Shown here piece after piece: positions 53,627 to 62,834 of a stretch of 64,000 nt of DNA. This stretch comes from [Clostridium] fimetarium. GTDB taxonomy: Bacteria > Bacillota > Clostridia > Lachnospirales > Lachnospiraceae. The stretch lies in contig NZ_FOJI01000002.1 in NCBI RefSeq assembly GCF_900111235.1, positions 310,001-374,000 of the forward strand, read 5' to 3'. The notes under the pieces were generated by a model, which made no database searches, was not told where the DNA came from, and saw only the letters and a program-made list of their open reading frames with translations. The position numbers and the translations under genes are program-made. Positions within the stretch are counted from its first letter, which is position 1. Every line of letters starts with the position of its first letter.

Positions 53627-54343
53627 ATGGACAACCTAATTTCAGTAGGAATAAAAATTGAATTAAAACAAACATTGAATAGAAATGAAGCTCAAAATGA
53701 GAATGCAAGAAATTATGTGAGCCAAGTACTAGACATTAGCGATATTACTTTTCAAGCAGCAATGCCAATATATGGGGGACACTTGGTGCCACTAGAAGTT
53801 GGCGCTAAGTATGATGTGATTTTTAAAACAGAAAAAGGATTATATAAAGCTGTTTGTGAAGTAGTGGGAAGAAGTAAAATAGAAAAAATATATTTAGTAG
53901 AGCTAAAACCTATATCAAAATTAGAAAAATTTCAGAGGCGTGAATATTTTAGGTTTAATACCAATATTGATGCCAGTATTTGTTTGATTTCAGAAAATGA
54001 AATGAAGAATTTTATTCAGTTACTAACATTTCCAGAAGAGTATAAGAATAAAAAGAAGACCGCAGCTATAATTGATATCAGTGGTGGCGGCGTAAAAATT
54101 GTTTCAAATGAGTTATATAAGAAAAATGATATTGTACTTATTGAATTTAATGTGATGGTTGGTTCAATATTTAAAAATTTAAATGTGTTAGGAAGAGTGA
54201 TTGCATCTACCACTTCTGATAATAGATTGGATTTGCGAGAACATAGGATTGAATATAATAAGATTCCCAAAGAAATTAGGGAATTAATTGTCAAATATAT
54301 TTTTGATGAACAGAAAAAGATACTACAAAAAGAAAGAGGATGA
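53627..54343 (+). CDS. YcgR-type c-di-GMP-binding PilZ protein
   Basis: About 238 residues. The N-terminal YcgR-like domain (VGIKIELKQTL ... YVSQVLDISDITFQAAMPIYGG) is followed by a PilZ domain with the RxxxR c-di-GMP motif (QRREYFRFN) and the DxSxxG motif (DISGGGVKI). In B. subtilis the related MotI/DgrA slows the motor when c-di-GMP is high. Position within the fla/che operon suggests a motor brake here, though regulation of the pilus cannot be excluded. The start is ATG 53627, after GGGCGGAG. Confidence 0.9.
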   Translation: MDNLISVGIKIELKQTLNRNEAQNENARNYVSQVLDISDITFQAAMPIYGGHLVPLEVGAKYDVIFKTEKGLYKAVCEVVGRSKIEKIYLVELKPISKLEKFQRREYFRFNTNIDASICLISENEMKNFIQLLTFPEEYKNKKKTAAIIDISGGGVKIVSNELYKKNDIVLIEFNVMVGSIFKNLNVLGRVIASTTSDNRLDLREHRIEYNKIPKEIRELIVKYIFDEQKKILQKERG

Positions 54344-54345
54344 TG

Positions 54346-55506
54346 ATGTTGCTTAAAAAAATATTAGTAATTGATGACTCTGCACTCATGAGAAGGGTCA
54401 TTTCTGATATAATTAACGAGAGTAATGATTATGAAGTAGCTGCCATTGCAAAAGATGGCGTTGAAGGATTTGATTTGATTATATCTAATCCTAATTTATA
54501 TAGTGCTATAATACTTGATATTAATATGCCAAAAATGAATGGATTGGAGCTATTGGAGAAACTGCAGAAAAATCGTATTAATCAGACGGTTATTGTGGTT
54601 AGTACAGTAGCAAAAGATGGGGCTAAGGAAACCATCAAAGCACTTGAATATGGAGCTTTTGATTTCGTAACCAAGCCAGAAAACTATCTAGATACAAAGG
54701 GTGATGTCTTTAAAAAACAGATTCATAATATGCTTGACTTAGCTACAAATTCTAGTAATTCTATTGCTAGGACCAAAACTGTATCAACACCGATGGAAAC
54801 AAATCACTTGAAAAAATTGGAGGAAGCGGCAGAGGCACTGAATGCGTTAAGAAGAAGAAGTACGGAGCAGAATGTATCTACTATTAAAGTGGATACCACA
54901 TTATTTACAGACATAAAAAGAAATGAAACAAAAATAGTCGCATTAGCATGTTCAACAGGTGGACCAAAATCATTACAACAATTAATCCCATTTCTACCGA
55001 ATAATTTGGATGCGGGTGTTGTAATTGTTCAACATATGCCAAAAGGATTTACATTTTCATTGGCTCAACGTCTTAATGAAATTAGTGATATTAAGGTGAA
55101 AGAGGCCGAGGAAGGTGATGTTATTTCCAAAGGATGTGTCTATATTGCGCCAGGTGGTCGACATTTAAAAATATCCAAAAGTGGTGCGTCATTTGTAATA
55201 AAAATTAGTGATGAACCAGCAATTGAAGGATTGAGACCATGTGCAAATGTAATGTTTAAATCATTAGAGGAATGTAATTATGACGAAATAACTTGCGTAG
55301 TTCTTACAGGAATGGGATCAGATGGAACAAAAGGAATTCAAGGATTAGCAGCAGCAAAAAAGAATATACATGTGATTTCTCAAAATGAAGAAACCTGTGT
55401 AGTTTATGGAATGCCAAAGGCAATAGTACAGGTGGGGCTTGTTGACGAGATTGTACCTCTCAATAAAGTTGCAGCTGCAATTACAAAGAATGTGGGGGTG
55501 TCTTAA
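54346..55506 (+). CDS. cheB: Chemotaxis methylesterase/deamidase CheB
   Basis: About 386 residues. The receiver domain has DD near the N-terminus and phospho-acceptor D58 (LDINMPKMNG). The C-terminal methylesterase has STGGPKSLQQLIP (catalytic Ser), QHMPKGFTFSLAQRL (catalytic His) and LTGMGSDGTKG (catalytic Asp). Three consecutive ATGs overlap the previous stop; the third (54346) has the best spacing from GAGG. No CheR is found in the window. Confidence 0.94.
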   Translation: MLLKKILVIDDSALMRRVISDIINESNDYEVAAIAKDGVEGFDLIISNPNLYSAIILDINMPKMNGLELLEKLQKNRINQTVIVVSTVAKDGAKETIKALEYGAFDFVTKPENYLDTKGDVFKKQIHNMLDLATNSSNSIARTKTVSTPMETNHLKKLEEAAEALNALRRRSTEQNVSTIKVDTTLFTDIKRNETKIVALACSTGGPKSLQQLIPFLPNNLDAGVVIVQHMPKGFTFSLAQRLNEISDIKVKEAEEGDVISKGCVYIAPGGRHLKISKSGASFVIKISDEPAIEGLRPCANVMFKSLEECNYDEITCVVLTGMGSDGTKGIQGLAAAKKNIHVISQNEETCVVYGMPKAIVQVGLVDEIVPLNKVAAAITKNVGVS

Positions 55507-55507
55507 A

Positions 55508-57586
55508 ATGGACGTAAGCCAATATTTAGAGATTTTTATTGATGAATCAAACGAACATTTACAAAGCCTTAATGAGCAGCTCTTAGTATTAGAAAAAGAG
55601 CCAGAAAATAAGGAAACAATTAATGAAATATTTAGAGCAGCACATTCATTAAAAGGAATGGCTGGAACAATGGGCTACAAGAGAATGCAGAATCTTACAC
55701 ACAATATGGAAAATGTGTTTGCTGAAATTCGCAATGACAAGATGAAAGTAACGGCTAATTTGGTTGATGTATTATTCCAATGCCTTGATGCTCTTGAAAG
55801 CTATGTTTCCAATATTCAAAGTAGCCAAGATGAAGGTACCTATGATAATGAACCTGTCATCAAACAACTTAACGACTTCTTAAACAGCGGAACTGAAAAG
55901 ACACTAAAGACTGTAAAAGCATCAAGTGCATTAGCAGAAACAGCAGCTAGTAGCGAAACTGGATTGAATGATATTGTACTTGCTGATTTTGAAAAGCATG
56001 CGGTGAATGAAGCTTTAAAAAGAGATCTGAATGTATATAAGATTCAGGTTGCAGTTGACCCTAATTGTATTTTGAAGGCAGCAAGAGCATTCTTGGTATT
56101 TAAAAATTTGGAAGGTCATGGTGATATTATTAAGTCAGAACCTACTGTACAAGATATTGAAGATGAACAGTTTGACTTAACATTTAACATTATTATCGTT
56201 TCAAAAGAATCTTTTGAAAGTATAACAAAAATTATAAAAAATGTTTCTGAAATCGGTGACGCTTTTGGAGAAGTAATTACAATACCATTTTCTGATGAGG
56301 AAATTAATGCACAAGATAATGAAGATAATAAAGATTTAGATCAAGTTTACTCGAATGAAACTAAGCCAGCAGCAACAAATCAAAAGGCACCAGTGGTTAA
56401 TAATAAATCACAGGCAAAGACAGTTGGAAGATCAGTAAGAGTTGATATTGAAAAGTTAGATGTATTAATGAATCTTGTGAGCGAGCTTATTATTGCAAAG
56501 AATGGTCTTGTTTCAGCTAGTAATTCTGAAGATGATAAAAATATGAATACAAATCAAGGCTTTAATGAGCAGATTGAATACTTAGAAAGAGTTACAACGA
56601 ATCTTCATGAATCTGTTATGAAAGTTCGAATGATGCCAATTGAAAGTGTCGTTAATAAATTTCCAAGGATGATTCGTGACTTAAGTAAAAAGCTTGATAA
56701 GAAGATGGAACTTTATATGACCGGTGAAGAAACAGAACTTGATCGTACAGTTATTGATGAAATTGGAGATCCTTTAATGCATTTACTCCGAAATTCAGCT
56801 GATCATGGGCTAGAAAATAGCGCAGTTAGACAAGAACGAGGAAAAGATGAAGTTGGTTCAATTTTCCTTGATGCTTTCCAAGATGGCAATAATGTTGTTA
56901 TTGAGGTTCGAGATGATGGTAATGGAATTGACGTTGAAAAAGTAAAAGGTAGTGCATTGAAAAAAGGAGTTATCACTGAGGAGCAAGCATCTATGATGTC
57001 CGATAAGGAAATCGTTGATTTGCTATTTAGGCCAAGCTTTTCTACAGCAGAAAAGATTTCTGATGTTTCAGGACGAGGTGTTGGGCTAGATGTTGTTAAA
57101 TCAAAGATAGAAGCACTTGGCGGTGACGTTGAAGTTAAGAGTAAATATGGAGAAGGAAGTACATTTACAATTAGACTTCCACTTACACTTGCAATTATTC
57201 AAGCACTTATGGTTAAACTTGGTGATGAGAAATATGCAATTGCTCTCGGTTCAATTCAGACAATTGAGGATATTCCTGTTAGTGAGATTAAACATGTCCA
57301 TTCAAAAGAGGTAATTCACCTTCGTGGAAATGTAATTCCACTTGTTAGATTAAATAAAGTTATTGATCTTCCTGGAGAACAAGAAGAACAAGAAAATATT
57401 ACAGTTGTTATTGTAAATAAAGGCGATAAACAAGCTGGACTTGTTGTTGACAGCCTAATTGGTCAGTTAGAAATCGTTATAAAATCACTAGGAAAGTATA
57501 TTAATATTAATAGAATGATAAGTGGTGCAACTATCCTTGGTGATGGTTCTGTAGCTTTGATTATTGATGTTAATACACTTGTATAG
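55508..57586 (+). CDS. cheA: Chemotaxis histidine kinase CheA
   Basis: 692 residues from ATG 55508, after GGGGGTG; longer in-frame starts run into cheB. The Hpt domain has the phosphorylated His46 in AAHSLKGMAGTMGY. A P2-like CheY-binding part, the P3 dimerisation helices (DVLMNLVSELIIAKNGL), the P4 ATPase (LLRNSADHGLE, RDDGNGID, GRGVGLDVV) and the C-terminal CheW-like P5 domain follow in normal order. Complete and typical. Confidence 0.97.
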   Translation: MDVSQYLEIFIDESNEHLQSLNEQLLVLEKEPENKETINEIFRAAHSLKGMAGTMGYKRMQNLTHNMENVFAEIRNDKMKVTANLVDVLFQCLDALESYVSNIQSSQDEGTYDNEPVIKQLNDFLNSGTEKTLKTVKASSALAETAASSETGLNDIVLADFEKHAVNEALKRDLNVYKIQVAVDPNCILKAARAFLVFKNLEGHGDIIKSEPTVQDIEDEQFDLTFNIIIVSKESFESITKIIKNVSEIGDAFGEVITIPFSDEEINAQDNEDNKDLDQVYSNETKPAATNQKAPVVNNKSQAKTVGRSVRVDIEKLDVLMNLVSELIIAKNGLVSASNSEDDKNMNTNQGFNEQIEYLERVTTNLHESVMKVRMMPIESVVNKFPRMIRDLSKKLDKKMELYMTGEETELDRTVIDEIGDPLMHLLRNSADHGLENSAVRQERGKDEVGSIFLDAFQDGNNVVIEVRDDGNGIDVEKVKGSALKKGVITEEQASMMSDKEIVDLLFRPSFSTAEKISDVSGRGVGLDVVKSKIEALGGDVEVKSKYGEGSTFTIRLPLTLAIIQALMVKLGDEKYAIALGSIQTIEDIPVSEIKHVHSKEVIHLRGNVIPLVRLNKVIDLPGEQEEQENITVVIVNKGDKQAGLVVDSLIGQLEIVIKSLGKYININRMISGATILGDGSVALIIDVNTLV

Positions 57587-57598
57587 GGGGGAATCATT

Positions 57599-58063
57599 AT
57601 GGATGAATTAAAATTGAATAGCGTAGAAGAGCCAACATCATTACAATACATAGTAGTCAATATTGGTAACGAACAATACGGAATTAACATTAAGTATATT
57701 GATAATATTGTTAGAATTCAAAGAATCACAAGAGTTCCAAAAACTCAGCCTTATTATAAAGGAGTAATTAACCTAAGAGGCGAAATAATTCCAGTTATGA
57801 GCATTAGAATCAAACTTGGATTAGAGGATGATGTATTTACTGATAAATCAAGAATCATTATTGTAAAAGTAGAAAATGCATCAATTGGAATTATTGTTGA
57901 TCAGGTTAAAGAGGTTGTTACTTTAGATGAAGCTAATATAGAGAATCTGGCTACTGATGTAAACGACGAATTCTCAGGATATATCAATGCAATTGGTAAA
58001 AGTAAAGGTGAACTTATAACACTTCTTGATATTATTGGTATAATTGTTGAAAAAGAAAACTAA
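57599..58063 (+). CDS. cheW: Chemotaxis coupling protein CheW
   Basis: 154 residues. The SH3-like fold that links CheA to receptors is recognised by YGINIKYIDNIVRIQRITRV, GVINLRGEIIPVMSIR and VDQVKEVVTLD. GGGGGGAAT lies upstream of the ATG. A short N-terminal extension (DELKLNSVEEPTS) is unremarkable. Confidence 0.95.
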   Translation: MDELKLNSVEEPTSLQYIVVNIGNEQYGINIKYIDNIVRIQRITRVPKTQPYYKGVINLRGEIIPVMSIRIKLGLEDDVFTDKSRIIIVKVENASIGIIVDQVKEVVTLDEANIENLATDVNDEFSGYINAIGKSKGELITLLDIIGIIVEKEN

Positions 58064-58081
58064 AAGGAAAGCGGTGATTCT

Positions 58082-58714
58082 TTGGGAAAAATTAATCTTA
58101 ATGCATTAGATGAAATGCAATACGATGTCTTAAAGGAAATTGGAAATATTGGTGCGGGTAATGCAACTACTGCACTTTCACAAATGCTTAGTATGAAAAT
58201 GGATATGTCAGTCCCCAAGGTGGGGTTGATTTCGTTTAAAGAGATTTCTAATTTGATCGGTTCTGAAGAGCAGATTGTTGTCGGAATACTTTTAGAATTA
58301 GAAGGCGAAATCAATGGTATGATGATGTTCTTCTTTGATATTAAGTCAGCACATCATTTGGTAGACGTATTGATGCAAAAACCAATAGAAAACAAATCTA
58401 TCGATAACGAAAGTACAGACTTTTCGGAAATTGAGTTGTCAGCCCTTAATGAGATTGGGAATATCGTGGCTGGTTCATATTTAACAGCAATTGCAACACT
58501 TACAAATATGAAAATAGTTTCATCTGTTCCTAATTTGACAATTGATATGGTTGGGGCTTTAATTAGCGTTCCAGCCATAGAATTTGGAAAATATGGTGAT
58601 AAGTTATTATTAATTGAGTCACAGTTTGGTGAAATGGATTTTGTGACTGGATATTTTCTACTGATTCCGGATTATGAATCTTATGACAAAATACTGTCGT
58701 CTTTAGGAATGTAA
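58082..58714 (+). CDS. cheC: CheY-P phosphatase CheC
   Basis: 210 residues. Both phosphatase helices are present: EIGNIGAGNATTALS (near residue 20) and EIGNIVAGSYLTAIA (near 125), each with the Glu and Asn needed for activity. The start is TTG 58082, with AAGGAAAGCGG upstream. CheC is activated by CheD, encoded next, so with FliY the cell has two CheY-P phosphatases. Confidence 0.93.
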   Translation: MGKINLNALDEMQYDVLKEIGNIGAGNATTALSQMLSMKMDMSVPKVGLISFKEISNLIGSEEQIVVGILLELEGEINGMMMFFFDIKSAHHLVDVLMQKPIENKSIDNESTDFSEIELSALNEIGNIVAGSYLTAIATLTNMKIVSSVPNLTIDMVGALISVPAIEFGKYGDKLLLIESQFGEMDFVTGYFLLIPDYESYDKILSSLGM

Positions 58715-58760
58715 CGCTAATTTACATAAAATCATTTATTAAACGAAAAAGGTAGAAAAT

Positions 58761-59246
58761 ATGGGCGAGATGATAAAGGTAGGTATGGCAGATCTACAAG
58801 TATGTAAGAGTCCTGATGTTTTAACGACACTAGGACTTGGGTCATGCGTCGGCGTTGCATTATACGATCCAATTACAAAAGTAAGCGGTCTATTGCATCT
58901 GATGTTACCTGATAGCACAAAGATTAGGAATAATGAAAATCTTGCAAAATTTGCTGATACAGGAATTCAAGAATTAATACGTCAAATGCTTTTGATTGGA
59001 GCAAATAGATCAAGAATAGTAGCTAAGATTGCAGGCGGAGCACAGATGTTTGCCATGAAATCAACTAATGATTTACTTAGAGTTGGTGAAAGAAATATTG
59101 AAGCAGCTAAAGAAAACTTAATAAAAAGCAATATACGCATCATGGTTGAAGATACTGGTTACAATTATGGTCGAACAGTTGAGTTACATGCTGAAACTGG
59201 CAATTTTGTAATTAAATCAGTGGGAAAACCTTTAAAAACATTATAA
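58761..59246 (+). CDS. cheD: Chemoreceptor glutamine deamidase CheD
   Basis: 161 residues. The catalytic cysteine is C29 in LGLGSCVGVALYDP and the catalytic histidine is H46 in GLLHLMLPDS. KIAGGAQMF, then ESTNDLLRVGERNI-like spacing, and DTGYNYGRTVEL follow the family. It deamidates receptors and binds CheC. Lies 46 bases after cheC. Confidence 0.94.
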   Translation: MGEMIKVGMADLQVCKSPDVLTTLGLGSCVGVALYDPITKVSGLLHLMLPDSTKIRNNENLAKFADTGIQELIRQMLLIGANRSRIVAKIAGGAQMFAMKSTNDLLRVGERNIEAAKENLIKSNIRIMVEDTGYNYGRTVELHAETGNFVIKSVGKPLKTL

Positions 59247-59290
59247 TTTTATTTTAACCTTTTAAAAGTAGTACAGAAATGAGGACAAAT

Positions 59291-59548
59291 ATGAAATTTC
59301 GTAATTTACCTACAATTATTGTATTAGTGTCTGGATTTTTTGCATGTATAATCACATTAATTTATCAGTATCCGATAGATCAAGCTTTATGGATATTAGT
59401 TGTTGTGATGGTTATATTTTATTTGATTGGTTTGGCGCTTAGAAAAATTCTGAATATGACATTCGAAGAACATTCTATTTCAAATGAGAAGTTTGATGAA
59501 TCTGATTCAGATTCGGATTCAGATGGTAATAGCAATCTGAAAATATAA
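59291..59548 (+). CDS. Small two-helix membrane protein in the che operon
   Basis: About 85 residues. The ATG at 59291 follows GAGGAC; an ATG at 59279 is too early for it. Two transmembrane helices (about 7-24 and 33-52) are followed by an acidic cytoplasmic tail with a SDSDSDSDG stretch. Small proteins of this shape sit between cheD and sigD in many Lachnospiraceae, but no function is known to me. Probably expressed with the che genes. Confidence 0.7.
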   Translation: MKFRNLPTIIVLVSGFFACIITLIYQYPIDQALWILVVVMVIFYLIGLALRKILNMTFEEHSISNEKFDESDSDSDSDGNSNLKI

Positions 59549-59574
59549 CATACATTGTGTCGGGGGCAACTTGA

Positions 59575-60336
59575 ATGGATGAAACCAGTAAAAATAAATT
59601 ATGGATGGAATATTCTAAAACAAAAAAAAATGAGTTAAGAGAACAACTGATTATTGAGTATTCTCAACTTGTTAAGCTTGTAGCGGGTAGACTTAGCATG
59701 TATTTAGGATATAATGTTGACTATGATGATTTAGTTGGTTATGGCATTTTTGGCTTGATTGATGCTATAGATAAATTTGATTATGGAAAAAATGTTAAAT
59801 TTGAAACGTATGCGAGTCTAAGAATTAGAGGTTCAATTCTTGATCAAATAAGAAAAATGGATTGGATTCCTAGGTCACTTAGGCAAAAGCAAAAGAAGAT
59901 AGATGCTGCAACGTCAAAAATCGAATCTGCGAATGGAAGAGTTGCAACAGATGAAGAAATTATAGCAGAACTAGAAATATCTATGGAAGAATTTTACAAC
60001 TGGCAAGGACAAGCAAAATCTACAAACTTGATTTCTTTAGATGAATATACAGAAGCTGGTAGTGAGGTGAAGACTGATTCAATAAATAAGTCACCATTTG
60101 AAATGCCAGAAGATGTTGTAGAAAAACAAGAACTGAAATTTAAAATAATGGAGTCGTTAGATACACTTACGGAAAAAGAAAAAAGAGTTATTCTTTTTTA
60201 TTATTATGAGGAAATGACGTTAAAAGAAATAAGTTATGTTTTAGAAGTATCAGAATCAAGAATTTCTCAATTACACACAAAAGCACTTATTAAAATGAAA
60301 TCAAAATTAGGCGTTTATATGAACATATTGTCTTAG
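59575..60336 (+). CDS. fliA: Flagellar sigma factor FliA/SigD (sigma-28)
   Basis: 253 residues. Directs late flagellar and chemotaxis genes such as flagellin. Region 2 (GYGIFGLIDAIDKFDYGKNV, ETYASLRIRGSILDQIRKMD), the sigma-28 signature WIPRSLRQKQ, region 3 and region 4 (TLKEISYVLEVSESRISQLH) are intact. Start ATG 59575, after CGGGGGC. FlgM, its anti-sigma factor, is not in the window. Confidence 0.95.
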   Translation: MDETSKNKLWMEYSKTKKNELREQLIIEYSQLVKLVAGRLSMYLGYNVDYDDLVGYGIFGLIDAIDKFDYGKNVKFETYASLRIRGSILDQIRKMDWIPRSLRQKQKKIDAATSKIESANGRVATDEEIIAELEISMEEFYNWQGQAKSTNLISLDEYTEAGSEVKTDSINKSPFEMPEDVVEKQELKFKIMESLDTLTEKEKRVILFYYYEEMTLKEISYVLEVSESRISQLHTKALIKMKSKLGVYMNILS

Positions 60337-60369
60337 AAAGGCTCCTCTTGGGGCAGTTTGGGGTGGGTT

Positions 60370-61974
60370 ATGAGTGATTGTCTAGGTGGTTATTTTAAAT
60401 TTTCAATAGCAAGTGATGGATTATATCTTACAGTTTACCCACCTAAAATTGGTGGAAAAAGAGCATCGATTGATGATTTTATGTTTTACATCGAAAAAAG
60501 AAAGATTGCTGATTGCAGTTTAATTAAGGCAAAAGAGGCATTCAAAGTAACGGATGTTCCTATTACTGTTAAAGTATCCGATTATACTGTATTTCCGAGC
60601 AATGAATTTGGTGATTATAGAATATCTACTAATGGTATGACAGTTGAAGCTATATTTTATCCACCATTTGAAGGAGCAAATGAATTATCCGAGCAAGAGA
60701 TTGTTAAAGATTTGCAAAGTGTTGGTGTTAAATATGGTATTGATAATTTGGCGATTCGACAATTCATTCAAGAAAAAGAATATTTCAAAGTATATTTTCT
60801 TGCAAGGGGATTAGCACCAAGAGAAGGAAAAGACGGAGAACTCGTATATAATTTTAATACTGATTTAAAGCCTAAACCTAAAATGAAAGAAGACGGATCA
60901 GTTGATTTTCATACACTCGATAATGTTAATCATATTCAGGCTGGCGATATTATTGCTTCAGTAATTCCTGAGGATGTGGGAGAACCAGGTTTTGATATAT
61001 TTAATAGATCAATTCAACCCCGAAGAGTTAGAAAAGTAATGCTTAGAAATCAAAAAAATACGAAGATTTCAATTGATGGTCTTTCACTTATTTCCGAAGT
61101 AAGTGGACATGTCACATTGGAAAATGATAAAGTATTTGTTTCAAATGTTTTGGAACTATCGAATGTAGATAATTCGACTGGTGATATTGAATATGATGGT
61201 AGTATTGTTGTTAAAGGTAATGTATTAGCTGGATTTTCAGTTAAATCTGCTGGAGATATTACAGTAAATGGTATAATTGAGGGCTCAAAGATCTTTGCAG
61301 TTGGTAACATTTCTATTAATAACGGAATACAGGGTATGAATAGAGCTGTTATTCAGGCAGGTGGCAATATTGTAACTAAATTTATTGAGAGTGCGGAAAG
61401 CATAATTGCAGGTGGCAATATTGAGACAGATACAATTTTACATAGCAAAGTAATTGCAAAAGGACACATTATTGTAAATGGAAGAAATGGACTTATAATT
61501 GGAGGCGATGTTAGGTCATCATCACTAATTGAAGCAAAAACAATTGGAAATGGAATGGGAACATCTACAACAGTTGGAGTTGGTGTAGACCCTTCTGTAA
61601 AAAAGAGATTAGATGAATTAAAAAAAGAACTTGATAAATCAGGAAATAGTAAAATTCAGTTAAGTCAGTTAATGACTTTATTAAGAAAAAAACAAGAGGC
61701 AAATGGTACATTAGATACAGAAAAACAAAAGATGTTACAAAACACAATGAAAAGTTTGATAATGCTTGAACAACTCATAACGTCAGATAAAAAGGAACTT
61801 GAGGAATGCAGAATGCTGTTAACAGAGGACAGTAATGCTAGAATCAAAGTATATAACAATGCCTATCCTGGTATTAAGTTTGTATTTGGTGAGCAATATC
61901 TATTTCTTAGAGAAAAGTATACTTATTGTCAATTTATGAAAGTTGGAGCCGACATTGCAAGCGTTCCACTATAA
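60370..61974 (+). CDS. FapA family protein (DUF342)
   Basis: 534 residues from ATG 60370 (GGGTGGG upstream). The N-terminal part (GGYFKFSIASDGLYLTVYPP) and the central beta-helix of repeated short turns (GSIVVKGNVLAGFSVKSAGD, then ITVNGIIEGSKIFAVG) match FapA/DUF342. The C-terminal 130 residues are a predicted coiled coil. FapA-type proteins have been linked to polarity and to surface structures, and they commonly close fla/che operons in Clostridia. Precise function here is unknown. Confidence 0.85.
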   Translation: MSDCLGGYFKFSIASDGLYLTVYPPKIGGKRASIDDFMFYIEKRKIADCSLIKAKEAFKVTDVPITVKVSDYTVFPSNEFGDYRISTNGMTVEAIFYPPFEGANELSEQEIVKDLQSVGVKYGIDNLAIRQFIQEKEYFKVYFLARGLAPREGKDGELVYNFNTDLKPKPKMKEDGSVDFHTLDNVNHIQAGDIIASVIPEDVGEPGFDIFNRSIQPRRVRKVMLRNQKNTKISIDGLSLISEVSGHVTLENDKVFVSNVLELSNVDNSTGDIEYDGSIVVKGNVLAGFSVKSAGDITVNGIIEGSKIFAVGNISINNGIQGMNRAVIQAGGNIVTKFIESAESIIAGGNIETDTILHSKVIAKGHIIVNGRNGLIIGGDVRSSSLIEAKTIGNGMGTSTTVGVGVDPSVKKRLDELKKELDKSGNSKIQLSQLMTLLRKKQEANGTLDTEKQKMLQNTMKSLIMLEQLITSDKKELEECRMLLTEDSNARIKVYNNAYPGIKFVFGEQYLFLREKYTYCQFMKVGADIASVPL

Positions 61975-62069
61975 CAATATATTTGTTTGAACGGTTTATT
62001 TTTCATGATTATTATATGGTGAGTCCTTAAATAATACGAATTGCATTTGCACAGCAGATGGGAGTAGTT

Positions 62070-62384
62070 ATGTCAGTAAGACCAGTTGATTTTGCAACAC
62101 TTCAAAGGATGAATGAGGTGTCGCAAATCAAGCAGAATGAAATATCCAAACCTATGATAGACCAAGTTAATATTAAGAATCTGTTTACGAAAGAAATAAA
62201 TTCAAAATCGGAACAAGTTGGTAAGAAAGATGATTTGGATAATGGACAAAAGAAATTTGATGCCAAAGAAAAGGGCAGCAATAATTATTTTGGAAGTAAT
62301 GCATCAAAACATGATAGCGAAGAAGATACATCAGAAGGGCGAGTGTTCGTAAAAGGCCAAAAAGGGTTTGACATTAAGATATAG
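62070..62384 (+). CDS. Small unknown protein between fapA and DUF6115-like gene
   Basis: About 104 residues. The ATG at 62070 has GGGAG 5 bases upstream; ATG 62058 is possible. The sequence is hydrophilic and Lys/Asp/Asn-rich with no membrane helix. The start (SVRPVDFATLQRMNEVSQIK) and end (GRVFVKGQKGFDIKI) look conserved in style, and a similar small gene occupies this place in related operons, from memory. Unknown function. Confidence 0.65.
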   Translation: MSVRPVDFATLQRMNEVSQIKQNEISKPMIDQVNIKNLFTKEINSKSEQVGKKDDLDNGQKKFDAKEKGSNNYFGSNASKHDSEEDTSEGRVFVKGQKGFDIKI

Positions 62385-62416
62385 GGATTTGTGAAAAACT
62401 TAATTGATAGGTGTGA

Positions 62417-62526
62417 GTGAAAAACAATATATAATTATGTATTTGCCTTGCCTTTCCTTCAAACAGCAAAGTGCGCTGTTTTCAGCCGGTCTGCGGCGAA
62501 ATGCATAATTATATATTGTTTTTCAC
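62417..62526. repeat. Long palindrome with nested hairpin; possible small RNA or MITE-like element
   Basis: Arms 62417-62439 and 62504-62526 are perfectly complementary over 23 bases. With G-U and one bulge, pairing continues inward to about 62447/62495 (some 31 pairs). The roughly 47-nt interior holds its own hairpin, AAACAGC (62461-62467) with GCTGTTT (62475-62481), and a pyrimidine-rich stretch. The right arm ends TTGTTTTTCAC, which could serve as a terminator-like T-run. No target-site duplication is obvious at the ends. Confidence 0.6.
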
Positions 62527-62588
62527 GGGTTATGTTATAAAGTGCGTTTTATCACTTGAATCATATAATTTAACTGTAATGTAGAAGT

Positions 62589-62654
62589 GGCGGAAATGCG
62601 AAAACGGCGGAAATGCGAAAAGTCGGAAATTCAAAAGCGGCGGAAATGCGAAAT
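62589..62654 (+). repeat. Short tandem repeat, about four copies of a 16-17 base unit
   Basis: Units GGCGGAAATGCGAAAAC (62589), GGCGGAAATGCGAAAAG (62606), a degenerate TCGGAAATTCAAAAGC (62623) and GGCGGAAATGCGAAAT (62639) lie head to tail. A related GCGGCGAAATGC occurs inside the neighbouring palindrome (62493-62504). The purine-rich unit contains no stop in two frames and could be an array of binding sites. Confidence 0.65.
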
Positions 62655-62834
62655 AAAGATTCGCTTGTAAGAATGTTGTGCATTTTTATTTATTGCAAAA
62701 TTTACGTTTCAAGACAAAAGAGAAACAAGTGTGATAGAAAAATCAAAATGAAAGGGCCCAAAATGCAGGTTTCCTTCACACTCTTTATATGGGTAGTATC
62801 GCAATTGTAGATTGAGGTATGCATAGGTATAAAT

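Larger units (their letters stand above)
62385..62834 (+). other. 450-base gap with long palindrome and tandem repeat
   Basis: No convincing gene. It contains the 62417-62526 palindrome and the 62589-62654 repeats, and then about 180 bases without recognisable structure. A 65-codon reading frame at 62613-62810 overlaps the repeats, has no ribosome site and looks spurious. GC-rich pieces inside (GCGCTGTTTTCAGCCGGTC) contrast with the AT-rich surroundings. Confidence 0.6.

Noticed and set aside
62613-62810. 65-codon open frame in the palindrome/repeat gap
   Set aside because: It starts inside the tandem repeat, has no ribosome site, and its product is cysteine- and lysine-rich without family resemblance. 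Probably chance.
62385-62834. CRISPR array
   Set aside because: The 16-17 base units are directly adjacent with no spacers, and no cas genes are present.
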